Numbered from the stretch's first letter, positions 43,545 through 51,846 are shown. The stretch is DNA of 64,000 bases from Eubacterium ruminantium (GCF_900167085.1 NZ_FUXA01000003.1:186001-250000); one strand, 5' to 3'. Numbers and translations: made by a program. The notes: generated from the sequence alone by a model not told the origin.

Positions 43545-43945
43545 TTAAGACGGATCGTCAAACAATGCATCTATCTCTTCTGGCGAAATATCCTCCAATA
43601 TTATCGGGACTTCGTCTATGTCGTCAAATCCATCTCTGAGCATCGCCATCTCCGTCATTCCAAATACACTTAACGCATATGAATATCTGTTTCCATCTCT
43701 TGTGAAAATATGTCTTTTCTGCAAGTATGAGATGATCTTCTCTTCTTTAGTAGGTTGAGCATCCAGGTCATATGTTTTTGTCTTGGCATTACATACTCTA
43801 TAACATTTTCAGATACACCGACTTCTTCAAGTTCTTTTATATAGGAACTGAGAAGTTTTCGTACCTCCTCCTTAAAATCATCTGTATCAAATTCTACCGG
43901 AATCTTATACTCCGGTTTTGAAAAAATGGCATTCAGAATATCCAA
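43545..43945 (-). pseudogene. Frameshifted small gene at the end of the glycan operon
   Basis: From ATG 43945 (MDILNAIFSKPEYKIPVEFD, after GGGAGA) the frame is coding-like to VSENVIEYV; then the next frame continues naturally as NAKTKTYDLDAQPTKEEK ... GFDDIDEVPIILEDISPEEI to TAA 43547-43545. The span of 401 bases is not a multiple of three, consistent with loss of one base near 43795-43800. The restored product would be ~133 acidic residues; no family recognised. Confidence 0.6.
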
Positions 43946-43966
43946 TATAATTCTCCCACATGAGTA

Positions 43967-45751
43967 CTATGTATCACTTTTACACTCTATTGTTGTGAGT
44001 TTCGGAACATATGATAACACATCTAATAGCCAAATCGTACTCCCATCAGCATTTTCCTTTTCAAGTGTAAATCCCACGTTCTCGTAAAAGTCCTTTACCA
44101 TATTATTTTTGCTGGTTGGATAATAATAACCGTATACCCTTTTTATTCCTCTATCTCGAGCCTTCTCCAGCAGAACATTCATCATCAGATCTTCCAGACC
44201 TCGCTTCAACACTCGACAGCTCATAAGCCATAATCTGATATGTAAGGCATCCCCCATTATTTCCCCAGAGACAACCGTTACAATTCCATTATCTGCGAAT
44301 TTGTCAATCAGCCTTCCACATAAGCAAATATAATTCTGACTGTCTTGCATCCTACGAATATCATCCTCGCTACATCTTAATGTCGTAAGATTAAACTGAT
44401 TAGATTTGTTGGTCAACTGTGCTACGCGCTGAATGCTAATGGGTTCAAATCCGGTTATTTCTGCCCTCATTTCCAAGCTCTCAAGGTATTCTTCATAATT
44501 GCCAAAAGAAGCCTGAGCAGTTTTCGCTTCTGCCCTTGCCTTGTATTGACTTGTTTTCGACAAGTCTTCATCTGAGATACCAGTCACTTCAAAGTATCCG
44601 GATCTGTCTAGAATCTGGATGTATTTTTCTGCTCCATCCATTGCTGGAACAGACACCATAGGGAGTTGCTTGCTTACTATTTCCCGCTCGGCTGGATTAT
44701 CATCTGCAAACACAAAGCTATCCATTCCTAATGACAACTCCTCGGATATCTCGCGTAGGTTTTGATCTTTCGTATTCCAATTAGCTTTTATTGATACAAA
44801 ATCCTCTGGCTTAAGCACCCCGTCAGGATGGTTTAACCCAGAAAGAGCGTTCTCTTCATCATTTTTTGAATCTACCGCAAGAACTACCCCTATTTGCTGT
44901 AAATCTTTGCAGTACCTTTGAAACTCATAAAAAACCTGACCCTTAGGAATTTCGGAGCCTATCTTTATTCCCTCTACTCCATCATCTCCGACAACGCCTC
45001 CCCACAAGGTATTGTCAAGATCCAGGGCAAGAAGCTTTTTATTCTTGCCAAAAATAGATTTGATAATATTCGCAACGCTGAATGAAACATAAGGAATAGC
45101 ATTCATCGGGCAGGCATATTTATACATATTCCAATAAACAGAATCACTCCACTGAGCCAAGCCATATTCTTGTGCAATATAATCTATATCGTTAATATAA
45201 AACGATGATTGCGACTTGGCATAATCATAAAGCATGCTGTTCAAATTAAAGATATAATTACTCCTTCCTCTATGATCCCAAATGTCTCTATTGCCCATCA
45301 AGCGATAATTTGGTCTGTCAAAATTATTCTGTATGATAGGGCACGAAAACTTGGATTTTAAAGCTGCCCACATAGTTTCATAACGAGCGAACTCATCCTT
45401 CAACATATCCGATACTTCTTCTGATGAATTCTTGATCTCAGGATAACGTAATATATTTCTCCAACTGGTATGAATAAAAATAATATCCGGGCAAAACGAA
45501 TCAAGTATTTCATTTCCGAACATAGCATCTTCCCAGAATTTTCCATATTCCGATTGATAGAACTTCGCTTTTATTCCGTAATAAAGAAGCGCCAATTCAA
45601 GCTGATCAACTATTTCATTAGTAGTAGAGCCGCCCAGAACGGCGACTCTCTTTTCTGTCCAAACAATATCCTGTTCTCTTAACTCTTTCTTGATTGCTAT
45701 TTTCTTCCGAAGCAATGTCTTTGTATCCAACGGATATGAAAAATAGTCCAT
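43967..45751 (-). CDS. FkbH-like HAD-IIIC protein
   Basis: A 594-residue protein of the FkbH group. In polyketide pathways FkbH takes a glyceryl unit from 1,3-bisphosphoglycerate and loads it on an ACP. Residues ~35-200 form an SGNH-like N-terminal domain (VAVLGGSTTNEI). The HAD core has LDLDNTLWGG (Asp244, Asp246), VDSKND and FADDNPAEREIV. The C-terminus (~430-594) is a GNAT-like acyltransferase domain (RLWLMSCRVLKRGLE). An ACP gene is three genes upstream in the same operon, supporting the ACP-loading role. No ketosynthase is present, so the product is likely a glycan substituent, not a polyketide (inference). Confidence 0.87.
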   Translation of the reverse strand: MDYFSYPLDTKTLLRKKIAIKKELREQDIVWTEKRVAVLGGSTTNEIVDQLELALLYYGIKAKFYQSEYGKFWEDAMFGNEILDSFCPDIIFIHTSWRNILRYPEIKNSSEEVSDMLKDEFARYETMWAALKSKFSCPIIQNNFDRPNYRLMGNRDIWDHRGRSNYIFNLNSMLYDYAKSQSSFYINDIDYIAQEYGLAQWSDSVYWNMYKYACPMNAIPYVSFSVANIIKSIFGKNKKLLALDLDNTLWGGVVGDDGVEGIKIGSEIPKGQVFYEFQRYCKDLQQIGVVLAVDSKNDEENALSGLNHPDGVLKPEDFVSIKANWNTKDQNLREISEELSLGMDSFVFADDNPAEREIVSKQLPMVSVPAMDGAEKYIQILDRSGYFEVTGISDEDLSKTSQYKARAEAKTAQASFGNYEEYLESLEMRAEITGFEPISIQRVAQLTNKSNQFNLTTLRCSEDDIRRMQDSQNYICLCGRLIDKFADNGIVTVVSGEIMGDALHIRLWLMSCRVLKRGLEDLMMNVLLEKARDRGIKRVYGYYYPTSKNNMVKDFYENVGFTLEKENADGSTIWLLDVLSYVPKLTTIECKSDT

Positions 45752-45769
45752 TACCTACACCTCTTTCGC

Positions 45770-46744
45770 CTAATTTGGTCTATCTTGATCACCGTCTCCT
45801 TTAAACAAAACAATATCCGGATCGCCAGAAAAATAATAAATATCTATATTTTCCTGTGTGAACGGGGCATAATAATTTGGAATGATATTTCCAGAACCCT
45901 CTGTTCTTTTCCATCCCGCCTCTTGCATAAGCTCTTCCTTTACACCGACCTCATAGCAATCAACATATTCTGCCTCGTTTTCTTTCAAAACGGAATCCAG
46001 TAAAGAAGACATAAATCCCATATAATTGAAATCACCGATACAATCAATAAGCCTTACTATATTCTTGCCATTGACCTGAATAACCCTAAAAACAACGGCA
46101 AGCACTACTTTTTTACTCTCATCTAAAAGGCCATAAACGTTGTATTTATAAATCGGATGATCATAATACCTCTTCTTAATATACCAAGCTTCCTTATATG
46201 GCTTGCTCTCCTTGGAATAACTCGAAAAATCAAAATTCTTCTCAAACATATCCCAGTTATCCAAAAGAATAAACTGAGCCCCTTCTGAAACTACTGGAAT
46301 GTCGTAGTCATTTATTACCGCTATTTCATACTTGTCCATTTTTCGCAGTCTATACCACTGTGTCATTTTTCCAAACTGATATCCCAAATAATGATATAGC
46401 CCCTTTAGTTTAGGATTGCTTCCGGGCGAAGCCATTATTCTTGCATCACCATTATCCTTAAGGAATTTAAAAAGCTCAAGGCCAAGTGACGAATGTGCTG
46501 TATGATTGGCTTTCCACATCACTGTCATCAGGTCTCTATTTTTATTACCATAAGGTATATAGCCCAAGATCGCGTTTATATCTCCGTTTTCATCTTCAGA
46601 AATTACATAACTGACACCTTCTGGAAGTAAATGTTCATATTCAAAAAAGCTGCGATTGTTGCCAAGGATATGTCCTTTTCTCCAGTATGTATCAATAAAA
46701 TGCATAATCTTATCAATATCTTTTTTCTCAGCAAATCTAATCAT
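45770..46744 (-). CDS. GNAT-like acyltransferase of the glycan operon
   Basis: A 324-residue protein with an N-terminal acetyltransferase-like half (MIRFAEKKDIDKIMHFID, DINAILGYIPYG, ASPGSNPKLKGLYHYLGYQFG) and a second half that looks like a repeat of the same fold. It could transfer the ACP-bound acyl unit made by the neighbouring FkbH-like protein to an amino sugar. Its ATG overlaps the stop of the VOC gene (ATGA). The assignment to the GNAT fold is by eye. Confidence 0.7.
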   Translation of the reverse strand: MIRFAEKKDIDKIMHFIDTYWRKGHILGNNRSFFEYEHLLPEGVSYVISEDENGDINAILGYIPYGNKNRDLMTVMWKANHTAHSSLGLELFKFLKDNGDARIMASPGSNPKLKGLYHYLGYQFGKMTQWYRLRKMDKYEIAVINDYDIPVVSEGAQFILLDNWDMFEKNFDFSSYSKESKPYKEAWYIKKRYYDHPIYKYNVYGLLDESKKVVLAVVFRVIQVNGKNIVRLIDCIGDFNYMGFMSSLLDSVLKENEAEYVDCYEVGVKEELMQEAGWKRTEGSGNIIPNYYAPFTQENIDIYYFSGDPDIVLFKGDGDQDRPN

Positions 46745-47148
46745 TTTTCACCCTCCTGCAATAATTCAATAATACCCATTCTTGAATGCATCAAAAAAAC
46801 AACAACTGCTGTTTCAGAAATCGCTGGAGCCGCCTGCTTATCTCTGAACAATAAATAACCCTGTTTTTTTAATTCGGACACCTCAATATCGATATCCTTC
46901 ACTCGATAGCACATATGATAAATGCAATTATTGTAGGTTTTTAGAAGTGGGAAAATATCCGATTCCTTTGCTGGCTCTACCAATTCAACTCGTGTGTCAT
47001 CCTTAGTCATGAAGCAAAAGTTAGACATTCTCTCAGCATCATAAAATGGATTTGTTTCAATCTCATAACCTAAAGAGCCAAATGCATTCATAGACTTATT
47101 AATATCCTTCACAAGATATCCGATATGATGAACTGATCCCAACATCAC
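46741..47148 (-). CDS. VOC-superfamily (glyoxalase/epimerase-like) protein
   Basis: A 135-residue paired beta-alpha-beta-beta-beta protein with the four metal-ligand positions of methylmalonyl-CoA-epimerase-type VOC enzymes: His in VHHIGYLV, Glu in VELVEP, His in IYHMCYRV and Glu in GIIELLQE. It may act on the ACP-bound unit made by FkbH, for example as an epimerase; this is an inference from the operon. Start and stop overlap the ACP gene and the GNAT gene by four bases each. Confidence 0.83.
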   Translation of the reverse strand: MMLGSVHHIGYLVKDINKSMNAFGSLGYEIETNPFYDAERMSNFCFMTKDDTRVELVEPAKESDIFPLLKTYNNCIYHMCYRVKDIDIEVSELKKQGYLLFRDKQAAPAISETAVVVFLMHSRMGIIELLQEGEK

Positions 47149-47387
47149 TTTATCTTCTCCGCTATAGCAGCTATCATTTCGCCAACATTTTTCATTGCAA
47201 CTATTTCATCTATTTCGAATGAAACAGAGAACTCATCTTGAACAGCTGCTAATATAGTGATGTTAGTAAGACTATCCCATGCGTCTATATCATCTGCATT
47301 TGTTTCTTCATTTATAGAAAGATTATCGTTTCCAAAAACATCCGCAAAAATTTCCTGTAGTTTTACCATAATATCTTCTTTTTTCAT
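47145..47387 (-). CDS. Pathway-specific acyl carrier protein
   Basis: An 80-residue carrier with the phosphopantetheine attachment Ser39 in the DSL motif (DIDAWDSLTNITIL). The WDSL form is typical of carriers from secondary metabolism and cell-surface pathways rather than fatty acid synthesis. It stands between the methyltransferase and VOC genes and presumably carries the FkbH-derived unit. Confidence 0.9.
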   Translation of the reverse strand: MKKEDIMVKLQEIFADVFGNDNLSINEETNADDIDAWDSLTNITILAAVQDEFSVSFEIDEIVAMKNVGEMIAAIAEKIK

Positions 47388-47399
47388 GCTGCACTCCTT

Positions 47400-48513
47400 T
47401 CAACTAAAATGCCTTTCGGGAACTGCCCAACATTCGAGGTGCCATCCCCCCCGAATATATAAGCGATATGTAGGATTTGCGTCCTTCAAGTACTTAGCAA
47501 TCTCAAATAAATCTTGAATCTTGTGATATAAGCAAATTGCCAAATATGGCTCTTTATCACTTATTAGTTTTTTCATTCCTTTTAATGCATCCAATTCAGA
47601 CCCTTCTATGTCCATTTTAACCATTGCATCACCAATAATCTCAGTATCTAATTCATCAAAGATTTTTTGCTCTAATGTATTTTCCCCTTCATCGGAAACA
47701 ATACTAAACAAACCAGAACTTGATAAATGAATAGTTTTATTTTCTGATCCAAGAGCATATGGATATATCTCAGTCTTTGCAGACAATCCCTTCCTATCAA
47801 CATATTGTTGAAGCTTAACGCAAGATTTATCATCTGGCTCAAATGCCATAATTCTCTTTATCCTATCGCCGTAAAAACTTACAACAGGCTCTATACTATT
47901 TCCGTCATAAGCACCAACATCAATATATGTCACGTCCCCCTTAGGAGCTATATCAGCGTCACAGAAATATTCTAAGTTTTCTCCCGTCCCTTCATAATCA
48001 TCTGGTCTATATAAATCGTCTTGGTTATGCTTTCTAATCTTGCATATTACATCAAAATACCTTTGAGTTTGCTTGTCCTCTAAAAAATACAGTTGTCTTA
48101 GTTCCGTTTCATGCTGAATAATATCCTTGTATGCCACATCGTTATCATAAATATGCTCTAGCGTTCCATGGTAAAAATAATACGGAATAACAACGTAATC
48201 ATTTTTAATCCCCATATCACTCATTGCTTTCTGAATAGCTTTTATCGAAATAGTATTTATAATCACAAGAGCATCAGGATGATAACTTATAAAGGATGGA
48301 TCATAGACACCTATCCCGAGACGTTCTCTTCCATGCAGCTCCTTTTTGCTATCAACTATCCCAATAACCTTATTCCAATAATTGTTTGCTTCCAAAAGTT
48401 CCTGCAAACTTTCAATTGCTCTTCCATGAGATGTTGCATCCCCTTCAACCATTCCTTGAGGAAAAGATGCCCCCCCATATTATTATTTCCTTATAAATCG
48501 ACAAATCCATCAT
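47400..48513 (-). pseudogene. FkbM-family methyltransferase gene, interrupted by a G7 tract
   Basis: SAM-dependent methyltransferase of the FkbM group (O-methylation of sugars or acyl units). The reading frame of 350 residues from 48452 contains the SAM motif YIDVGAYDGNSIE, FEPD and VKMDIEGSE. The proper start, ATG 48513 eight bases after AAGGAG, reads MMDLSIYKEIIIWG, then meets seven consecutive G (48470-48476) and runs into a stop. With six G the frame continues as WGASFPQGMVEGDATSHGRA into the main frame. The total span (1114 bases) is one base over a multiple of three. The gene is thus either phase-off or a slippage/sequencing error. An internal start at 48452 has no usable binding site. 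Confidence 0.8.
48470..48476. repeat. Homopolymeric C7/G7 tract at the start of the FkbM gene
   Basis: Seven C on the + strand (G on the coding strand) 13 codons into the gene. Seven identical GC bases are unusual in this AT-rich DNA, and the count is one away from an intact frame. Confidence 0.85.
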
Positions 48514-48525
48514 TGCTCGTTCTCC

Positions 48526-49488
48526 TTATACCCATTGTTTATAATTCTCACTCTTCGGAGGAAAATCATTACAATCCAGTCTTGGAAGTTGAAGTGCAGG
48601 ATCCTTACCGATTTCTGCCACCCTCACTTCTGTAGTCAACCCCACACAAGCACCATTTTCTTTGATGTATGCAAGAACATCGTCATTAAAACTTCCGTAT
48701 GGGTAGTTCATAACCCATTCTTTGCGATCAATAAATTCCTCCATAGTTTCCAATGCCTTGGAGATATCCTCTCGCATCTGCTCCGGAGACAAATCACCAA
48801 GCCAATAGTGATCATAACCGTGCAAACCAATAAACATTCCGTGTTCTCTTAAGGTACGAATCTGCTCAGGCGTCATATATAGTTCATATGCCAGCTGCTC
48901 CTCCGTCACTCCAACATATTTTTCGAAAAGGTCACTTGAAATCTGATTCCTTAATTTCTCCGGAAGAACCGTTTGCAGTATTCTCTTTACAAAGACAGTA
49001 TCTTTTCCATCAAATCTATCATCTGTTGCATACTGATTCCATAACTCTTCAGTAGAAGGATAATCGTATTCCTGCCCTCTATAAAAATCCATCTTTTCTT
49101 TAACATCAACAACAAGTTTCTTAATATCTGCACTTGCAAGTATGTAGTGGATCTTATTTACATCCAACAGCTGATGTGTTGTGAATGTCTTTCCAGGAAT
49201 GAAGAAAGAACCCTGAAAACCGAATTCCTCAAGAATAGGTAAAGCAAATGTAAAATTATCAACATAACCGTCATCAAAGGTAAGCAATACTGCTTTGGGG
49301 GGAAGTTCAGATTTTCCCTTCACAGCATCTATAACCTGTTCCATCGTAACAACATTACAGTTCTCTTTAAAAAACTCCATTTGCTTCCTAAGGAGAGGAG
49401 CATCAAGTCCTTTAATCTCGGGATATCTACTATGCTTTAAATCCCTTGTGTAATGATACATTGAAATGAATAATTTACCTTCTGACAT
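48526..49488 (-). CDS. Polysaccharide deacetylase
   Basis: A 320-residue carbohydrate esterase of the CE4/NodB fold. The metal-binding Asp pair is in LLTFDDGYVDN, the histidines in GLHGYDHYWLGD, and the closing block in NYPYGSFNDDV. It removes N- or O-acetyl groups from a sugar; no signal peptide is seen, so it may act on a cytoplasmic lipid-linked precursor. It is the first intact gene of the operon, 12 bases before the FkbM start, and could free an amine for later acylation. Confidence 0.88.
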   Translation of the reverse strand: MSEGKLFISMYHYTRDLKHSRYPEIKGLDAPLLRKQMEFFKENCNVVTMEQVIDAVKGKSELPPKAVLLTFDDGYVDNFTFALPILEEFGFQGSFFIPGKTFTTHQLLDVNKIHYILASADIKKLVVDVKEKMDFYRGQEYDYPSTEELWNQYATDDRFDGKDTVFVKRILQTVLPEKLRNQISSDLFEKYVGVTEEQLAYELYMTPEQIRTLREHGMFIGLHGYDHYWLGDLSPEQMREDISKALETMEEFIDRKEWVMNYPYGSFNDDVLAYIKENGACVGLTTEVRVAEIGKDPALQLPRLDCNDFPPKSENYKQWV

Positions 49489-49510
49489 CGTTGAAATCCT
49501 CCTATGGTTT

Positions 49511-49798
49511 TTATTTCCGGTGGTTTGACTCCAAAACTCTCTTTAGTGAATTTGGAAATATCCCAACGTTCTCGATTTCCTCCCTTGTTACGGGATTAAA
49601 GTAGAAAACAAACAACAGCGCCATGAAATTACTCCATGTCATTCTGCGTTTCCTTGTTTCCAACACCGAGTATGTTTGGCGGAATAATCCTGCAATCTCA
49701 CTGATTTCATCCTACGTCATGTCTATACGCGCCCGAAGAATCGGCAGCTCATATACGGATTTGTCTATCAATTCTTCTTTATTGATCTGATCCATCAT
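49511..49798 (-). pseudogene. HTH regulator gene with an in-frame amber codon
   Basis: ATG 49798 to TAA 49513-49511, 95 codons, coding-like throughout. It reads ELPILRARIDMT, then TAG (49714-49712), then DEISEIAGLFRQTYSVLETRKRRMTW, an Xre-type helix-turn-helix in which the stop falls where Gln is usually found. It lies directly between the recombinase and the glycan operon and could be a regulator of either. Read-through or mutation is possible; no other damage was seen. Confidence 0.65.
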
Positions 49799-49837
49799 TC
49801 CGTTCTTATCCAAATTCTGCTTTATCCCCCGATTTCT

Positions 49838-49855
49838 TCGCAGAGTATGCAACTC
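49838..49855. repeat. Left inverted repeat of a predicted invertible segment
   Basis: TCGCAGAGTATGCAACTC; its exact reverse complement is at 51223-51240. The pair brackets the recombinase gene. At the right end the repeat is part of a symmetrical 8-5-8 core, the shape of a tyrosine-recombinase crossover site, and the central bases of the two sites are in opposite orientation. Confidence 0.8.
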
Positions 49856-49864
49856 ATAGTAAAA

Positions 49865-49900
49865 ATCCCGATATCCCTTGAAATATAGGGATATCGGGAT
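49865..49900 (-). terminator. Terminator after the recombinase gene
   Basis: A perfect 13-bp stem ATCCCGATATCCC / GGGATATCGGGAT with a 10-base loop and a U-run on the minus strand, inside the inverted repeats. It stops read-through from the recombinase into the glycan operon in the present orientation. Confidence 0.85.
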
Positions 49901-49911
49901 TCTATGACCAT

Positions 49912-51033
49912 TTATTTGACGGCAAATAATGCCGAAAGTTTATCCATGTTCACACGTTTCAATTCCATAGTGGGGTGGACATAGCGGTTCAATGTGATGT
50001 TCACATTAGCATGTCCGAGGATCTCGCTTAGACTTTTGATGTCAAATCCAACTTCTACACATCTTGTGGCAAATGAGTGCCTGAGCGAATGAAAATTTGC
50101 ATCTTCTATTCCGCATTTATCCAATATCGACTTAAAGCGGTTTTCCATAGTACGCGGTTCCACATAGGAAATTCGGCTTCCAGTAAGAACAAAAGCATCA
50201 TTAACATAAGCACGGCTCAGATCATCAATAATGTTGTCTGGTATGGGTATGGTACGAATAGAACATTTGCTTTTAGGCTCATCGATGCTGATATATGTCT
50301 TTGTGGCCGCATCTTTGTCAAGGTTCTGCAATCGTTGCATTGTCCTCTTAATGCTCAACTTCTTGGTGTCCAGTGATATGTTATTCCAAGTAAGAGCACA
50401 CAATTCTCCGATACGAATGCCTGTGAACAGGCAGATCAAGATTCCTAAACTGGTTAAATCCGGATGTTTCTGCAGGAAATCAAGTAAGGTGGTTTCTTCT
50501 TCAAGTGATAAAACACGGATTGTTCCCTGTTTCTGCGGTATGGTAATGCATTCTGGTACAAAGCCGACCTCATATCCATTTATCAGGGCATATTTTCGGA
50601 TGGATTTTATGCGGGAAATGATATCGGATGCACTTTTTGTGGATAATCCATTGTCACCTGTAAGAAGAGTGTTGCTAAAGTCTATCAACGCCTCATTACT
50701 GATCTCTGATAGGATTTTATTACCAAACGCGGGTAAAATATGCTTTTCTAGCTGGTTGCTGTATTTGACTATGGTTGAAGCCTTCCGTGTTGAACGCAGA
50801 CTATTAAGCCACATGGAAGAAACCTGCCTTAGATTTGGCTGTGTGGGCAATGCTACGACTTTTTCAGTTTTCTTCAAATTTGCCATAACTTCTGAACGTC
50901 TCTTTTTTGCTTCGCTGTAGGACTTTCCATATACAGAGCCATATACAGCTTTTCCGAACTGGTGGGACTTAATAAATCTCGCTTCCCATCGCCCGTCTTT
51001 TCTTTTGTAGATGTTTTCTCCTTTTCGAGCCAT
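49912..51033 (-). CDS. Tyrosine site-specific recombinase
   Basis: A 373-residue integrase-type recombinase, start ATG 51033 after AGGAGG. N-terminal AP2-like DNA-binding region (GENIYKRKDGRWEARFI, ~1-60), core-binding domain (~70-160) and catalytic domain with Arg in TGIRIGELCALTW, HSLRHSFAT, LGHANVNI and the nucleophile Tyr in NRYVHP. All key residues are present. It lies inside an 18-bp inverted repeat, which suggests a DNA invertase role; it may equally be a phage/ICE integrase left in place. Confidence 0.9.
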   Translation of the reverse strand: MARKGENIYKRKDGRWEARFIKSHQFGKAVYGSVYGKSYSEAKKRRSEVMANLKKTEKVVALPTQPNLRQVSSMWLNSLRSTRKASTIVKYSNQLEKHILPAFGNKILSEISNEALIDFSNTLLTGDNGLSTKSASDIISRIKSIRKYALINGYEVGFVPECITIPQKQGTIRVLSLEEETTLLDFLQKHPDLTSLGILICLFTGIRIGELCALTWNNISLDTKKLSIKRTMQRLQNLDKDAATKTYISIDEPKSKCSIRTIPIPDNIIDDLSRAYVNDAFVLTGSRISYVEPRTMENRFKSILDKCGIEDANFHSLRHSFATRCVEVGFDIKSLSEILGHANVNITLNRYVHPTMELKRVNMDKLSALFAVK

Positions 51034-51157
51034 CTATTTTCCTCCTTTACGACAATATAATTGACGGCGAATATACAAGATTTCTCTCGTATACTGCCAC
51101 CATATAGGTTATTCGGACATCAAATTCAACAAGTATCGTCAGGAAAATTTGATCATC

Positions 51158-51186
51158 TTGAAAAATTTTGCGACATTTAGTATAAT
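51158..51186 (+). promoter_or_regulatory. Outward promoter inside the invertible segment
   Basis: TTGAAA (51158-51163), 17-base spacer, TATAAT (51181-51186) on the + strand. It is 37 bases inside the right inverted repeat and reads outward, away from the recombinase and away from the glycan operon. No + strand gene follows it in this orientation; inversion would turn it toward the operon at 49488 and below. Confidence 0.7.
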
Positions 51187-51222
51187 TTTGAATTATATTT
51201 TGTGGGATTTTTTTGTTCCGCA

Positions 51223-51240
51223 GAGTTGCATACTCTGCGA
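51223..51240. repeat. Right inverted repeat of a predicted invertible segment
   Basis: GAGTTGCATACTCTGCGA, the reverse complement of 49838-49855. It overlaps a perfect hairpin CGCAGAGT-tgcat-ACTCTGCG (51219-51239). Confidence 0.8.
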
Positions 51241-51303
51241 TAATAAAATAGACGGCTCCATATCGGAAACCGCCACCATAACGCACCATATTGTAAAAAC
51301 AGA

Positions 51304-51594
51304 TTAGGCACTTACCACCTGCTCCGTCAATGTATAAGTGATCTTCATCGTCTTATCCGCGTTCTTGACCACGGCCTGAGACAGATTGCAGATCGTAACC
51401 AGATACGGAGCGAACAGGAAATTATACCTGTACTCATTCCCGTAGGAGCCACCCTATCCGACTATAAATTCCTTATACCGAAACAGTGGCGTTGCCAGGT
51501 TATTGCTCATCCTTGTACCACCGATTGTCTTCTCCACCCTGTCACTGACATCGATGATGAAATCATATTCGATGATCACATCACCGATCATCAT
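51304..51594 (-). pseudogene. Island ORF with in-frame amber codon
   Basis: ATG 51594 (after GAGGTGAGG) to TAA 51306-51304, 96 codons: MMIGDVIIEYDFIIDVSDR ... YKEFIVG, then TAG (51456-51454), then GGSYGNEYRYNFLFAPYLV to the end. The rest of the frame is open and coding-like. No family is recognised; context suggests a decayed mobile-element gene. Confidence 0.5.
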
Positions 51595-51599
51595 TAACC

Positions 51600-51713
51600 T
51601 CACCTCGCAGCTTCCGGATGTACAGATAGACTTTGCTTCTGATGTGCATCGGAAAGCATCCAGCTGCCTTCCGTAAAGGTCATATCAGCCTTCTTAATCT
51701 TAATCCAGAACAT
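51600..51713 (-). CDS. Possible small protein upstream of the amber-interrupted ORF
   Basis: A 37-residue frame MFWIKIKKADMTFTEGSWML ... HPEAAR whose stop overlaps the binding site of the next ORF. It may be the end of a truncated gene. No family recognised. Confidence 0.3.
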   Translation of the reverse strand: MFWIKIKKADMTFTEGSWMLSDAHQKQSLSVHPEAAR

Positions 51714-51819
51714 CTGCCATCACCTACATATAACTGCATTTTAATATCAATCACTGCCAATATACCACTATATCCAAATATCAGTCATTTGAAAAAAAAT
51801 ACCCGGCAAAATAAAAACT

Positions 51820-51846
51820 CCCCGCAGAGATACAATCTCCGCAGGG
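51820..51846 (-). terminator. Terminator after metE
   Basis: CCCCGCAGAGAT (51820-51831) pairs with ATCTCCGCAGGG (51835-51846), followed on the minus strand by AGTTTTTATTTT. Confidence 0.85.

Larger units (their letters stand above)
51061..51285. repeat. Paired GACGGC...GCCACCATA motifs near the recombinase
   Basis: GACGGC followed by GCCACCATA occurs at 51074-51106 and again at 51252-51283, one copy inside and one outside the right inverted repeat. Each copy has partial internal symmetry (TATAC/GTATA in the first). They may be arm-type recombinase binding sites. The two motifs account for most of the short gene-free stretch upstream of the recombinase. Confidence 0.4.

Noticed and set aside
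43790-43805. Programmed -1 frameshift in the operon-end ORF
   Set aside because: The A5 run is not in the phase of a classical X-XXY-YYZ slippery site and no stimulatory structure is evident; simple one-base loss is more likely.
51047-51289. 80-codon minus-strand ORF upstream of the recombinase
   Set aside because: It has no ribosome binding site, crosses the inverted repeat, hairpin and promoter elements, and has no protein-like features.
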